Assembly (NCBI GenBank): GCA_016193395.1
Contig: JACPSH010000016.1
Location: 1-64,000, forward strand
Reading direction: 5' to 3'
Source: Gammaproteobacteria bacterium
GTDB taxonomy: Bacteria > Pseudomonadota > Gammaproteobacteria > Eutrophobiales > Eutrophobiaceae
DNA: 64,000 bases
The notes beneath the pieces are model-generated. The model had not been told where the DNA came from, ran no database searches, and was given only the letters and a program-made list of their open reading frames with translations. The position numbers were made by a program, and so were the translations under genes. This document shows positions 54,896-64,000 of the stretch, piece after piece (position 1 is the stretch's first letter; every line of letters starts with the position of its first letter).

Positions 54896-55097
54896 GGAAC
54901 TTCTGAACAAGTTCAGAGGTTCTCGCCATACATGGATGTATGGCCATTTCCCAATCGCCTGAACGATTGGGAAATGAAGGAAAACGAAAATCACACTTTC
55001 GTTTTCTGACCGCCAGGGATGGCGGAAATGCAGAAAATGCAGGAGCAATTTTCCGCCGTGCTCTGACAAGTCCTGGATGGACTTGTTCAGCAGCCTG
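54896..55097 (+). mobile_element. Class C hairpin-array element, copy 2
   Basis: Same module order as 14894-15096: GAACTTCTGAACAAGTTCAG hairpin, GCCATACA/TGTATGGC, CATTTCCC/GGGAAATG, the GAAAACGAAA stem, CGCCAGGGATGGCG, a stem around GCAGGAGCA, then the CTGACAAGTCC end. The left end is intact; the right end differs from copy 1 and reads CAGCCTGTCA, running into the prk stop. It separates convergent hemY and prk. Confidence 0.85.
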
Positions 55098-55973
55098 TCA
55101 GCCGGCGTTCCGTTCGTCCACCATGCGGCGGATGACCGGGTTGACAATGAGCTGCATGGCCAGGATCAGTTTGCCCGCCGGCACTACGATCGTGTCCAGC
55201 GTGGACATGAAAGACCCTTCCAGCATGTCCAGCAGGTAGCGGAAATCCACCGCCACTTTATGCAGGTTGCGGATGTGGATGACGGAAAAACTCTGATCGG
55301 CGGTCGGGATTTCATCCGCCGCGAACGGGTTGGAGGTGTCCACGGTGGGGACGCGCTGGAAATTGATGTCGGTGCGGGAGAACTGCGGGGTGATGTAGTA
55401 CACGTAGTCGTGCATGCGATCCAGGATCATCCTGGTCGCATCCTCGGCCGTGTAGCCGCGCACCGCCTTGTCCCGATGGATCTTCTGGATCCACTCCAGG
55501 TTGATGATGGGCACCACGCCGATGAGCAGGTCGACAAAGCGGGCGACGTCGCAGCGCTCGGTCTTCAAGCCGCCGTGCAGACCCTCGTAGAACAGGAGAT
55601 CGGTCGGCTCGGGAAGCGATTCCCAGGGCGTGATCGTGCCGGGAGGACAGCCGTAACGCGCTGCGACTTCCTCGTTGTGCACATAATGGCGGCGCCGGCC
55701 GGTGCCGCGTTCCGCGTATTCGCGGAACAGCGTTTCCAGCTCATCGAACAGGTTGTCCTCGGGGCCGAAGTGCGTGATGGTGCGGCCTTCGGCGTGCGCC
55801 AGCTCCACGGCTTCATCCATCTCGCGGCGGTCGTAACGGTGGAAGCTGTCGCCTTCCACGAAGGCGGCGGTCACGCCCTCCTTGCGGAAGATCTGCTCGA
55901 AGGCCAGCTTCACGCCGGTCGTCCCGGCGCCGGAGGATCCGGTCACGGCGATGATGGGATGTGTCTTCGACAT
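55098..55973 (-). CDS. prk: Phosphoribulokinase
   Basis: This 291-residue protein starts MSKTHPIIAVTGSSGAGTTG (P-loop), followed by EGDSFHRYDRREM, HFGPEDNLFDELE and DLLFYEGLHGG (Walker B-like). DLLIGVVPIINLEWIQKIHRD, ATRMILDRMHDYVYYITPQF and the C-terminal region complete it. It phosphorylates ribulose 5-phosphate to RuBP. No RuBisCO is in the window; many heterotrophic gammaproteobacteria carry this PrkB form without a Calvin cycle. The stop TGA is at the edge of the class C element. Confidence 0.92.
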   Translation of the reverse strand: MSKTHPIIAVTGSSGAGTTGVKLAFEQIFRKEGVTAAFVEGDSFHRYDRREMDEAVELAHAEGRTITHFGPEDNLFDELETLFREYAERGTGRRRHYVHNEEVAARYGCPPGTITPWESLPEPTDLLFYEGLHGGLKTERCDVARFVDLLIGVVPIINLEWIQKIHRDKAVRGYTAEDATRMILDRMHDYVYYITPQFSRTDINFQRVPTVDTSNPFAADEIPTADQSFSVIHIRNLHKVAVDFRYLLDMLEGSFMSTLDTIVVPAGKLILAMQLIVNPVIRRMVDERNAG

Positions 55974-56047
55974 GGATGCAGGGCCCCGGCAGGGGCACAT
56001 TTTGCCCGGCCACGGCGGATTAGTACATTGCGATATACTCGCCGCCG

Positions 56048-57790
56048 ATGACGCCCGGCCTTCCACGTTCCTCCGATCTCAGCCTGTACCGGCGGCTGCT
56101 CGCTTACGTCGCGCCCTACTGGCGCACCTTCCTCGTGTCGCTGGCCGGCATGCTGGTGCTCGCCGCGACGGCCCCGGCGGTCGCCGCGTTGCTGAAGCCC
56201 ATCCTGGATGACGCGCTGATCGGGCGCGACCCGGAGATGATCGTGCGCATCCCCGTATACCTCATCATGCTGTTCACCCTCCGCGCCGCGGCGTCCTACA
56301 TCAGCATGCTGTCGCTGGCCTGGGTGTCCAGCCGGGTGATCATGGATCTGCGCGCCGCGATGTTCGGGAAACTGCTGACCTTCCCGAGCGAATATCACGA
56401 CCGGCACAGCGCGGGCGGCGTCATCTCGAGATTCACCTACGACGTCACGCAGATCAAACAGGCCGCGACCGAGGCCATCACGGTGGTGTTCAGGGACTCC
56501 CTGTACGTCGCCGGTCTCGTGGGCTGGATGTTCTACGTCAACTGGCAGATGACCCTGGTCGCGGCGATCAGCGCGCCGTTCATCGTGGCGACGGTGAACG
56601 CGCTCCGCGCGCGGTTGCGGGCGATGAACCGGCGCGTGCAGGACTCGATGGCCGACATTCACCAGAGCCTGGGGGAGGCCATCGACGGCCATCGCATTGT
56701 CAAACTGTACGGGGGGCAGGAACAGGAGGCCGCCCGGTTCGGCGAGATCATCAACGCGAACCGCCGCTTCAGCATGAAGGCGGCCGCCGCCGCCGTCGCC
56801 GGCAGCCCGGCGGTCGAGATCATCACCGCGTTGGCGCTGGCCGCGATCGTACTCATCGCCGGGCGCCAGGCGATGGCCGGGACGCTGAGCGTCGGATCGT
56901 TCGTATCCTTCTTCGGCGCCACCGCGATGGTGCTGCCGCCGCTGAAGCGGCTGGTGCGCATCAACGAGCACATCCAGCGCGGGCTGGCGGCCTGCGAGAG
57001 CGTGTTCGGGCTGCTCGACGAACCTTCCGAGGGGGACACAGGCGTCATCGAACTGGGAGCGGTGGGCGGCGAGATCGCGATCCGCGGGCTGGATTTCCAG
57101 TACGATGCCGGCGCCCGGTCCGCGCTGCATGGCATCGATCTGCAAATCCGGCCCGGTGAAACCGTGGCGCTGGTCGGCGCCTCCGGCAGCGGCAAGACGA
57201 CGCTGGCACATCTCCTCGCGCGTTTTTACGTGGCGGGCCCGGGCCGGATCTTCATCGACGGACGCGACATCCACGAGATCACGCTTGCCAGCCTGCGTTC
57301 GGCGATCGGGCTGGTCAGCCAGGACATCGTCCTGTTCAACGATTCAGTGCGCAACAACATCGCCTACGGCGCGCGCCGGTCGGCCTCTGATGCGGAGGTC
57401 GTCGCCGCGGCGGAAGCGGCGCATGCCATGGAGTTCATCCGAACCCTGCCGGAGGGGCTGAAAACGCGGATCGGCGACCGCGGCGCGCTGCTGTCCGGCG
57501 GACAGCGCCAACGCATCGCGCTGGCACGCGCGCTGCTCAAGGATGCCCCGATCCTGATCCTCGACGAAGCGACTTCAGCCCTGGATCTCGAGTCCGAGCG
57601 GCAGATCCAGCTTGCGCTGGAGAAAATCCGCGGCCGCCGCACCTGCATTGTCATCGCGCACCGCTCCTCCACCATCGCCGCGGCGGATCGCGTCATCGTT
57701 CTCGATCGCGGGGTGATCGCGCAGATTGGCACGGCCGCGGAACTGTTGAAACGCGACGGACCCTTTGCGCGCCTGCACCGAAGCGCATGA
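56048..57790 (+). CDS. msbA: Lipid A export ABC transporter MsbA
   Basis: This 580-residue protein has six membrane helices in the first 310 residues and an ATPase domain: Walker A GASGSGKTTLAHLLARF, Q-loop GLVSQDIVLF, signature LLSGGQRQRIALARALL, Walker B ILILDEATSAL and the switch IAHRSSTI. MsbA flips lipid A-core across the inner membrane. Start PGLPRSSDLSLYRRLLAYV fits the family. Confidence 0.93.
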   Translation: MTPGLPRSSDLSLYRRLLAYVAPYWRTFLVSLAGMLVLAATAPAVAALLKPILDDALIGRDPEMIVRIPVYLIMLFTLRAAASYISMLSLAWVSSRVIMDLRAAMFGKLLTFPSEYHDRHSAGGVISRFTYDVTQIKQAATEAITVVFRDSLYVAGLVGWMFYVNWQMTLVAAISAPFIVATVNALRARLRAMNRRVQDSMADIHQSLGEAIDGHRIVKLYGGQEQEAARFGEIINANRRFSMKAAAAAVAGSPAVEIITALALAAIVLIAGRQAMAGTLSVGSFVSFFGATAMVLPPLKRLVRINEHIQRGLAACESVFGLLDEPSEGDTGVIELGAVGGEIAIRGLDFQYDAGARSALHGIDLQIRPGETVALVGASGSGKTTLAHLLARFYVAGPGRIFIDGRDIHEITLASLRSAIGLVSQDIVLFNDSVRNNIAYGARRSASDAEVVAAAEAAHAMEFIRTLPEGLKTRIGDRGALLSGGQRQRIALARALLKDAPILILDEATSALDLESERQIQLALEKIRGRRTCIVIAHRSSTIAAADRVIVLDRGVIAQIGTAAELLKRDGPFARLHRSA

Positions 57791-58144
57791 TCCCAAGTAG
57801 CGTAGTTCGAACCTGAATAGGATGAATGAAAGACAACATTCCCGAGATTGACCATTTTGCGGAAAGTCGATTGTATTTCTCTCCCCAAACAGAGCCTGAG
57901 CGACCGGCGCATAACCCCATTTGTCTCAGCCCTGCCCGAACCGGCCCGCACGACTCCGGATAGGAGCTCCGTGAGTGGCGCACCGGCAATTCAGGTCGGA
58001 TCACATGCTGCCCGTTGGACCGGTTTCGCCACGACCGCCGGACCCGGGTCGAAGATTCGCCAATTCAAGACTACAATCCGGAATCAGCGCGCGATGATTT
58101 TCCTATCCCTGACGTATGGAATGAGTCCTTCCTTTGCGCCTGAA
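57791..58144. other. Intergenic region with no recognised feature
   Basis: These 354 bases lie between msbA and the convergent broken receptor gene. No gene, terminator or member of the repeat families was identified. The short open frames here are not conserved with anything I recognise. Confidence 0.6.
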
Positions 58145-60360
58145 TCAGAACGCGCGACGCACTGTCACCCCGATAGTACGCGGCTGGTTCGTGTGGAAGC
58201 CAAGTCGGGCGCGCCCGCCACGTTCGCGGTCGAAAGCCAGATTGGCATTTTCATCGGTGACGTTGTTCACGTAGACGATGAGGCCCCAGGTATCGTTCTC
58301 AAAGCCGGCGTTCAGGTTAAGAATAGTATAGGAATCGAGCCTCAGATCGATCGCCGTCACATCGGCGCCGGTGGCGCCGCCGAACGGCAGGTTCGACACG
58401 AAGTTGCCCGCCCCCGGAACCTGATCTGACGGCTGGGTGTAGCGGCTCCCGATGTGCTGCACGGAGCCGGCGACGAACCCTTCCATGCCCTGCAAGAAGG
58501 CTTCCATCGGAAAATAATAAGCCGCTCCCGCCGCCAACTGGTATTTCGGTACCGACGCCAGCCTGTTGCCGTCCTCGATGCCGCCGATGATGTTGCCGGT
58601 GCCATCGCGCACCGTCGAATCGAACTCCGCCTCCTGCCAGTTGCCGGCGAAAGTGAGCTCGAGGCCGCCGACCGGCACCCAGTTGAACTCCACTTCGACG
58701 CCCTGGGAGTGCGCATCCGGCACGTTGAAGGAAATTCGTGAGGAGCAGGAACCCGCGTCGAGCGTCACCTGCAGGTCGGAGATGTCATTGTAATAGGCGG
58801 CCGCGTTGAACGTGTAGTTCGGGCGGGACATCTTCAACCCGACTTCATAGTTCCACGATGTCTCGTCCTCGTAGCTCTGAAAGCCGCCGAAGATCGCTTC
58901 ATCCTGAACAGGCCGCCGGAAATGAATGCGCGGTCTTCATCGAAATTGTAATAACGCGCACCCGCGGTCAACGTCAGCCGCTCGAATATTGCATAACTTC
59001 CCTCGCCGAAGACGGCCCATTGCTTGATGTCGTAGGGCAAGTCAGCGTGGTAGGGATTGTCCACGAGGCCGAAGCCATTGTCGACCGCCGCGGAGGTTCC
59101 CGCGCCGAACGCTGCGTCGGTGAAGAAATCGTACCCCGGCGTCGGCAAGCGCTGCGCGTAATCGCGGTCCACGTCGGAATAGAACGCGCCGAACAGCCAC
59201 TGCAGGGCGGAATCGGTGTCCGATGCCAGCCGCACTTCCTGCGTGAACTGTTTCAGCTCGGTCGTGTCACGGAGATTGGAAGGCAGGAGAACGCCCGCGT
59301 CCGGAAAGCTCAAATCGACGGAAACGCTGCCCGTCAGCGCGCTGGCGTCGCGGCTGACCAGAATGTCGCGATTGGTGTAACTGGTGATCGAGGTGATGTC
59401 GATCATGCCCGCGTCGTAGGTGGCATTGAGGTCGGCGAGGAAGGTCTCGTCATCAAATTCCTCATTCAGCAGCAGGAACTGCTCGCGCTCGCGGAAGTTC
59501 ACGGCTGGGCGGGTGGTGGTGTAGGGATTGGCAAAAAGATTGAATTCCTCCTGCCGGTTGAAGCCGTCGACCTCGACTTTCTGGTATACGACCCGCGGCG
59601 TTACGAGGAATTCGGGCGTGATCTGCCACGACAGTGCCGCGCGAACGCCGGAGCGGTGACCGTCGTTCACGTTATTGTCGTCGCCGCCGCCTTCGCGCAA
59701 TGCGTCGATGAAGCCGCCATATTCAGTGTGAAAGCCAGCCACGCGCAGCGCCATCGTGCCGGGCATGAATACGATATTTGCCACGCCCTTGGCGTGACCA
59801 CCCGTACCGCCGTCCGTGCTGGTGTTCACGTTTGCTTCAAGCGACCCCGAGGTCTCATCGATATCGGGCTGGTTGGTGATGTAGCGAATGGTGCCGCCCA
59901 CCGAACCGGAGCCGAACAGCGTGCCCTGCGGGCCACGCAGCGTTTCGACGCGGTTGAGATCGTAGAGGTCGAGGTCCGGGGTGAACAGGGAAAGCGAGAT
60001 CACCGATTCATCGAGATACACGCCGACCTGCTCCTTCACGCCCGGCTGGTCGCGTACGATCTGGCCGGCGGAAACGCCGCGCAGCGCCACCTGGCTCTGC
60101 CCCGGGCCGAGGTTCTGGATCGTCATGCCGGCGACGTTGCGCGAAATATCTTCGAGATTGGTGGAGCCGGTGCGCTCAATGTCCTTTTGCGTTTGGGCAT
60201 TGATCGAAAACGGCACGTCCTGAATTGTCGTTGAACGCTTGGTGGCGGTGACGATGATTTCGGTTATTCCTTCGGTTTGTGCAAAGGCGAGGTTCGGCGC
60301 CGTGGCCAGTATCGCCACCACGCTTCCGATCGTTTGCAGTAATCGCGGTGACTTATTCAC
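58145..60360 (-). pseudogene. TonB-dependent receptor broken by internal deletion and frameshift
   Basis: The N-terminal part (60360 down to about 58905) has a signal peptide (RLLQTIGSVVAILATAPNLA), a plug with EIIVTATKRSTTIQDVPFSI, LRGVSAGQIVRDQPG and GPQGTLFGSGSVGGTIRYI, and barrel strands to AFISGGLF. The frame then changes. The second frame reads IFGGFQSYEDETSWNYEVGL and continues to the barrel end, with terminal TVRRAF. Receptors of this kind usually have about 75-80 residues (a GFR-GG / NDPLN region) between these two segments; they are missing. Product lost or truncated; substrate unknown. Confidence 0.85.
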
Positions 60361-60621
60361 GATGTTTTCCCCTAATCCGTAGTTTATGGATTGCCGTTGG
60401 AGTAAGAAAAATAATCGGCTTTAGAACGCTAATTATGTTACCGGGATTTCTCGGAAACAAGTGGCGCCCGGACATCGAGAGCTGGGGTGGCCTTACCCCC
60501 CTTCTGAGACAGTTCAAAGCTGGAAACGCGCAGCGTTCCGGATCCGGTTCTCCCCACCGTGTTGTGTGAATTCACTGCTTGTCAGGTGCCGGCGTAAACC
60601 GTGAAAGTCTGGGAGCACCCA

Positions 60622-62694
60622 TCACAGATCCCGCCCCAAACTAATCCTCCCGGAATTGGTTGTACCGGCCTGACGCCAATTCTGTATATTGGACGGTGAT
60701 CGGAAGAAGCCCACCGCCTGGCGAAGAGCCGGCATCGCTTCTTTCCTTCCCGCGTAGCGTGCGGCGATGTACAGGGTCGTGACGGCGCGAATGGCCTCTG
60801 CCTGTTGCGGCAGGCGGTTTCCGGCGCGGCGCGCGAAATCTTCGGGCCCCTCGCTTGGCTGTCGCGCCATGCCGCAACGTGCAAGACGCCTGCAAAACCG
60901 GTCGTAGAGACGTTTCGCTTCATCGGACCTGCGGACCCCGGACTTGAACAGCCACGCGGCAACGGCGAGCAGAATCAGCAGCCCGGTGATCGTCAACCCG
61001 AATACCAGGCCCGGCGTATCAATGTCCCCGAGGCCGAGGCGGTGGAGGAAAAGTGACTGGCGGTTGCGGTCATAACCCAGCACCCACTGGTTCCAGCGGT
61101 TGTTGAAGGCATCCCAGGTGAACCGGAACCGTTCCCACAGCGTGCGTGCGAACAGGTTGTCCTGCAATCCCAGCGGCACGTTGAATATGCTTTCCGGAAG
61201 CGCCGATTCGATGCCTTCCAGGATGCGTGAGGGCGCCACCGCGGCGGTCGGGTCGATCCGCACCCAGCCTTCCTCGCCCAGCCACACCTCGGCCCAGGCA
61301 TGCGCGTCGCGCTGGCGCACGATCAGGTATTGGCCCACCGGGTTGATCGCGCCGCCCTGGTAGCCCGTCACGACGCGCGCCGGGATGCCGGCGGCGCGCA
61401 TGAGGACGACGAAGGCCGCCGCGAAATGCTCGCAGAAGCCCCGGCGCGTCTCGAACAGGAACTGGTCCACCGTGTCATCGAGCAGCGGCGGCGGACTGAG
61501 CGTGTAGTAGAACTCTTCCTGGTTGAAGTACTCAAGGGCGTGCTGGATCACCTGCGCGTCATCCAGCCCGGTTCCGCGCCAGGAGGCCGAGAGGCCTGCG
61601 GCATGCGCATGTTTCCCCGGCGGCAATTGCAGCGCGCGCTGCAGCTCCTCGCGATCGGAGACAAACAGATCGTGGTCCGGATAGGAGCTGAGCGTGTAGC
61701 GCACGCGGTTCTGCACCGGACTGCGCACACGGATCTGCATGTCATGCGTGAACCACCCCTGCCGCGGCGGCGCCGACGGCAATTCCAGGCTGAACAGCCA
61801 GTTCCGCTCGGTGGGTTCCAGTGTCACCGTGTACTCCACGGCCTGGCCTTGCACGGAGAACTGCGGCTCCGCGCTGCGCGGCCGGTCCTGGATCCACTTC
61901 ACGCCGTCCGTGGACCAGAGCACCGGCCCGCGCCAGTACAACTCCGATCGCGGCGGGATGGCGCCCGCGAACTCGACGCGGAAAGCCACTTCATCCGAGA
62001 GCGTGAGATCGCTGATGGCGCCGGGCGCCATTTCATCGTCGAGGCCGGTGGATCCGGAGCGCGCGTCCTTGGGCATCCCCCACAGCGGGCCCGCCACGCG
62101 GGGAAAAAGGACGAAGAGAACCAGCATCAGCGGCAGCGCCTGGGCGAGCATGGCCAGCGCCAGGAGCAGCTTGCGCGCGCTGCCCAGGATCCCGCGCTCG
62201 TCATTGAGTCCGACCAGGGCCGCGACGAAGATCACCGCGGCGCCGCCCATGAACACCGCGCTCAGGATCGACTGGATGAAAAAGAAATTCGTGAGCAGCA
62301 GGAACAGTCCGATGAAGATCGCGATGTAGAAGTCGCGCTCGTGCCGGAGCTCGATCAGTTTCAGGGCGGCCAGCAGGATCAGCAGGGACACGCCCGCGTC
62401 GCGGCCGGTGAGCGTTCCGTAACTGGCGTAGACCCCGGCCAGGATGCAAGCGCCCAGAAACAGGATCAGGAACAGCGCCGGCCAGGTCCGGGCCGCTTCG
62501 CGGCCAGGGGGCGCGGCGGGGGACCACAGGCGCCATGCCGCGAGCGCCAGGTAGACGACCGGCACCCAGACCGGTGTCCGCGCGAAGTGGGGCGCGGCGG
62601 CCGTGGTCAGCGCGACAACGAGCCATGCCAGGGTCGGGTGGACCGCGCGTCCCGTGGCGCCGCGGCCGATCGTCGAGATGGCTTCAGAGACCAT
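60622..62694 (-). CDS. tgpA: TgpA-like membrane transglutaminase
   Basis: This 690-residue protein starts at ATG 62694 within the end of the DUF58 gene. About six helices lie in the first 200 residues, then a periplasmic transglutaminase domain with Cys in RRGFCEHFAAAFVVLMRAAG, His in DAHAWAEVWL and Asp in VRIDPTAAVAPSR. One more helix (GLVFGLTITGLLILLAVAAWL) and a DUF4129 C-terminus follow. In Pseudomonas TgpA is essential. It forms the usual moxR-DUF58-tgpA operon. Confidence 0.93.
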   Translation of the reverse strand: MVSEAISTIGRGATGRAVHPTLAWLVVALTTAAAPHFARTPVWVPVVYLALAAWRLWSPAAPPGREAARTWPALFLILFLGACILAGVYASYGTLTGRDAGVSLLILLAALKLIELRHERDFYIAIFIGLFLLLTNFFFIQSILSAVFMGGAAVIFVAALVGLNDERGILGSARKLLLALAMLAQALPLMLVLFVLFPRVAGPLWGMPKDARSGSTGLDDEMAPGAISDLTLSDEVAFRVEFAGAIPPRSELYWRGPVLWSTDGVKWIQDRPRSAEPQFSVQGQAVEYTVTLEPTERNWLFSLELPSAPPRQGWFTHDMQIRVRSPVQNRVRYTLSSYPDHDLFVSDREELQRALQLPPGKHAHAAGLSASWRGTGLDDAQVIQHALEYFNQEEFYYTLSPPPLLDDTVDQFLFETRRGFCEHFAAAFVVLMRAAGIPARVVTGYQGGAINPVGQYLIVRQRDAHAWAEVWLGEEGWVRIDPTAAVAPSRILEGIESALPESIFNVPLGLQDNLFARTLWERFRFTWDAFNNRWNQWVLGYDRNRQSLFLHRLGLGDIDTPGLVFGLTITGLLILLAVAAWLFKSGVRRSDEAKRLYDRFCRRLARCGMARQPSEGPEDFARRAGNRLPQQAEAIRAVTTLYIAARYAGRKEAMPALRQAVGFFRSPSNIQNWRQAGTTNSGRISLGRDL

Positions 62695-63649
62695 ATCGCG
62701 CCAACTGCTCCAGACACTGGTGCTGATGGTCGGCGCCGCGGCCGTGATCGACGCGTATACCCGGAAGCTCCAGCGCGTATTGGTAACCCAGCTTCTCCGC
62801 CTCGAGCACCCAGCGGCACAACTGCGACAGCTGCGCCTCGACGCCGAACCCCGGCGTGACCGCATCCCAGCGCAGCACCAGCCGGTGCGCCCCCGCGCCC
62901 TCAAAACGCTTCACGAGCAGTCCCTGCTCGCGGGCGAGCGCCTTCCAGTCGATATTGCGGATTGAGTCGCCGGGGCGGTAGGCGCGGAACCCGGTGAAGT
63001 CATCGGCGCCGGCATGCCGGCCGGTAAGTTGAGCGGACTCCGCCCCCTCGACGGGCGGCAGCGGCGCCGAACCCGCCGGTCGCGGATAGACAAGGCAAGT
63101 CGGGCCGGCATCGAGGTAGGACCAGGATTGCAGCAGCCCGAGCGGATAACGCGTGCTCAACAAAAGCCGATCCAGCCTGAGCAATCCGCGCCGCTTCGCG
63201 CTGATTTCGACGTCGATGTTGCGCATCTCGCCGGCGCGCACGTCGAAGCCGTGCGCGGGCGCGCCGTCGGCGCGCCACCAGCGCTGCCGCGGATAGGGGC
63301 GCACGTTCAATCCCGGCCGATCGTAGCCCGCTCGGTTGTCGAACAGCAGCGGGAACCGCGCGGTTCCGCCAGCGAACACGGCCTCGGGCGCGGCCAGTTT
63401 GACCACCAGGCCACGCAGGTTGCGGTAAGTGTGCAGCATGCACACCAATAGCAGGCTGGTGAGCAGGAAGGTCAGAAGGTACGCCATGCTGTTCGTGTAG
63501 TTGACGGCTCCGAGCAGCATGACGACGAGGGTGATCAGGAACATCAGGCCCTGGCGGCTGAAAAAGATGTAGACGCGCCGGCGCACGGGCGCGGGACCGG
63601 CGCCCGCCGCCGGGGACAGCGCACGCTCGAGGACGATGGTCTGCGCCAT
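62684..63649 (-). CDS. DUF58 (von Willebrand-type) membrane protein
   Basis: The predicted protein is 321 residues, starting at ATG 63649. Two helices near 30-75 (LMFLITLVVMLLGAVNYTN, AYLLTFLLTSLLLVCML) precede the DUF58 domain, with DFTGFRAYRPGDSIRNIDWKALAREQGLLVK, the family signature. It acts with MoxR ATPases in envelope or protein maturation. It overlaps tgpA by 11 bases. The expected upstream moxR is separated by a class B element. Confidence 0.92.
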   Translation of the reverse strand: MAQTIVLERALSPAAGAGPAPVRRRVYIFFSRQGLMFLITLVVMLLGAVNYTNSMAYLLTFLLTSLLLVCMLHTYRNLRGLVVKLAAPEAVFAGGTARFPLLFDNRAGYDRPGLNVRPYPRQRWWRADGAPAHGFDVRAGEMRNIDVEISAKRRGLLRLDRLLLSTRYPLGLLQSWSYLDAGPTCLVYPRPAGSAPLPPVEGAESAQLTGRHAGADDFTGFRAYRPGDSIRNIDWKALAREQGLLVKRFEGAGAHRLVLRWDAVTPGFGVEAQLSQLCRWVLEAEKLGYQYALELPGIRVDHGRGADHQHQCLEQLARYGL

Positions 63650-63651
63650 TG

Positions 63652-63868
63652 TCAGCAGGTTGACGCAAAAGTCCGTCCGTGGACTTTTGCGTCGCGCTTC
63701 GGCCAAAGCGGAGCTTTGGCCTCGCTCCATTTATCAAGCACTCGCGTGCTTGATAAATGATGCGTCCCATCCGACCGCCAGGGATGGCGGAAGTGCAGAT
63801 TTCGCAGGAGCAGGAAATCTGCCCTGGGGCGCAGGCCGATGCAAAACGGGTTTTGCATCGGCCCGTCA
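63652..63868 (-). repeat. Class B hairpin-array element, right copy, between moxR and DUF58
   Basis: In + order: GACGCAAAAGTCC/GGACTTTTGCGTC (63662-63693, perfect 13 bp); GGCCAAAGC/GCTTTGGCC; CATTTATCAAGCAC/GTGCTTGATAAATG (63728-63759, perfect 14 bp); CCGCCA/TGGCGG; GCAGATTTC/GAAATCTGC with loop GCAGGAGCAG (63795-63822); and GCCGATGCAAAAC/GTTTTGCATCGGC. It is the inverted counterpart of 23718-23990. It would be transcribed within the moxR operon. Confidence 0.85.
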
Positions 63869-64000
63869 GGGAATGGGGACTTGCCGGATCAGGCGTTCCA
63901 CCGCCGCAGTGCCGCCGGATTCCTCCTGTTCTTCCAGGGCGATCAGTCGGTGGCCGATCACGCTGGGCAGCACGGACTGGACGTCCTCCGGAAGGACGTG
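63866..64000 (-). CDS. MoxR-family AAA ATPase, C-terminal end
   Basis: The last 44 codons of a gene that continues past the window edge: HVLPEDVQSVLPSVIGHRL, then an acidic stretch (LEEQEESGG) and VERLIRQVPIP. The V-x-PEDVQ...HRL segment is the lid region of MoxR ATPases. Its place upstream of DUF58 and tgpA fits. The stop TGA lies at the edge of the class B element. Confidence 0.88.
   Translation of the reverse strand, partial: HVLPEDVQSVLPSVIGHRLIALEEQEESGGTAAVERLIRQVPIP

Noticed and set aside
61300-62859. Plus-strand ORF of 519 codons
   Set aside because: Antisense to tgpA, which has intact transglutaminase residues; the composition is the usual antisense pattern.

Overview
The window reads as a GC-rich gammaproteobacterial chromosome of the Pseudomonas/Xanthomonas/Woeseia type. 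Three gene orders support this: coaBC-algC-argB-slmA-pyrE; pilT-pilU-yggS-proC-yggT-yggU; and gshB-tonB-yqgE-yqgF-pyrR-pyrB-pyrC', followed by hemC-hemD-hemX-hemY. No rRNA, tRNA, CRISPR array, transposase or phage structural gene is visible. Most of the window is core metabolism and envelope biogenesis. The exceptions are an accessory left end and several families of dispersed palindromic repeats.

Layout. 1-5.65 kb: accessory cluster with an XRE-type regulator (cut by the window edge), an alpha/beta-hydrolase-caspase fusion, a VapBC-like pair, a HepT remnant, a membrane GGDEF protein and an AbrB-Doc pair. 5.8-15.7 kb: M13 peptidase lipoprotein, RhlE, PhoX-like protein, DUF3750 lipoprotein, ankyrin protein, ArfB, an interrupted small gene and a cold-shock protein. 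15.9-25.7 kb: RlmJ, Sel1 protein, MutM, a gliding-type ABC transporter set, acyl-CoA desaturase, L33 and L28. 26-34.7 kb: radC/coaBC, algC (long form), argB, slmA, pyrE, xthA. 34.8-41.5 kb: DUF4426, yggU, yggT, proC, yggS and three PilT-family ATPases. 41.6-43.9 kb: a PqqU/YncD-like TonB-dependent receptor facing a PqqA-like 24-residue gene. 44.1-50.7 kb: pyrimidine block, yqgF, yqgE, TonB, gshB. 50.8-57.8 kb: hemCDXY, phosphoribulokinase, msbA. 58-64 kb: a broken TonB-dependent receptor, then tgpA, DUF58 and the end of a moxR gene.

The most notable observations are these. (i) A PqqA-like precursor peptide gene faces a receptor resembling the PQQ receptor PqqU/YncD. The two share a bidirectional terminator, and each has a -24/-12 (sigma-54-like) element about 50 nt upstream of its start. 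(ii) A family of dispersed elements is built from strings of hairpins with constant loops and co-varying stems. One copy sits in a small gene with a TTAG target duplication, and removing it restores the reading frame exactly. Other copies begin at the stop codons of yggS, prk and moxR. (iii) A second hairpin family has conserved internal loops, with two copies inside the ABC/GldG operon. (iv) A hydrolase-caspase fusion lies in the toxin-antitoxin-rich left end. Everything was read by eye; no database search was run.
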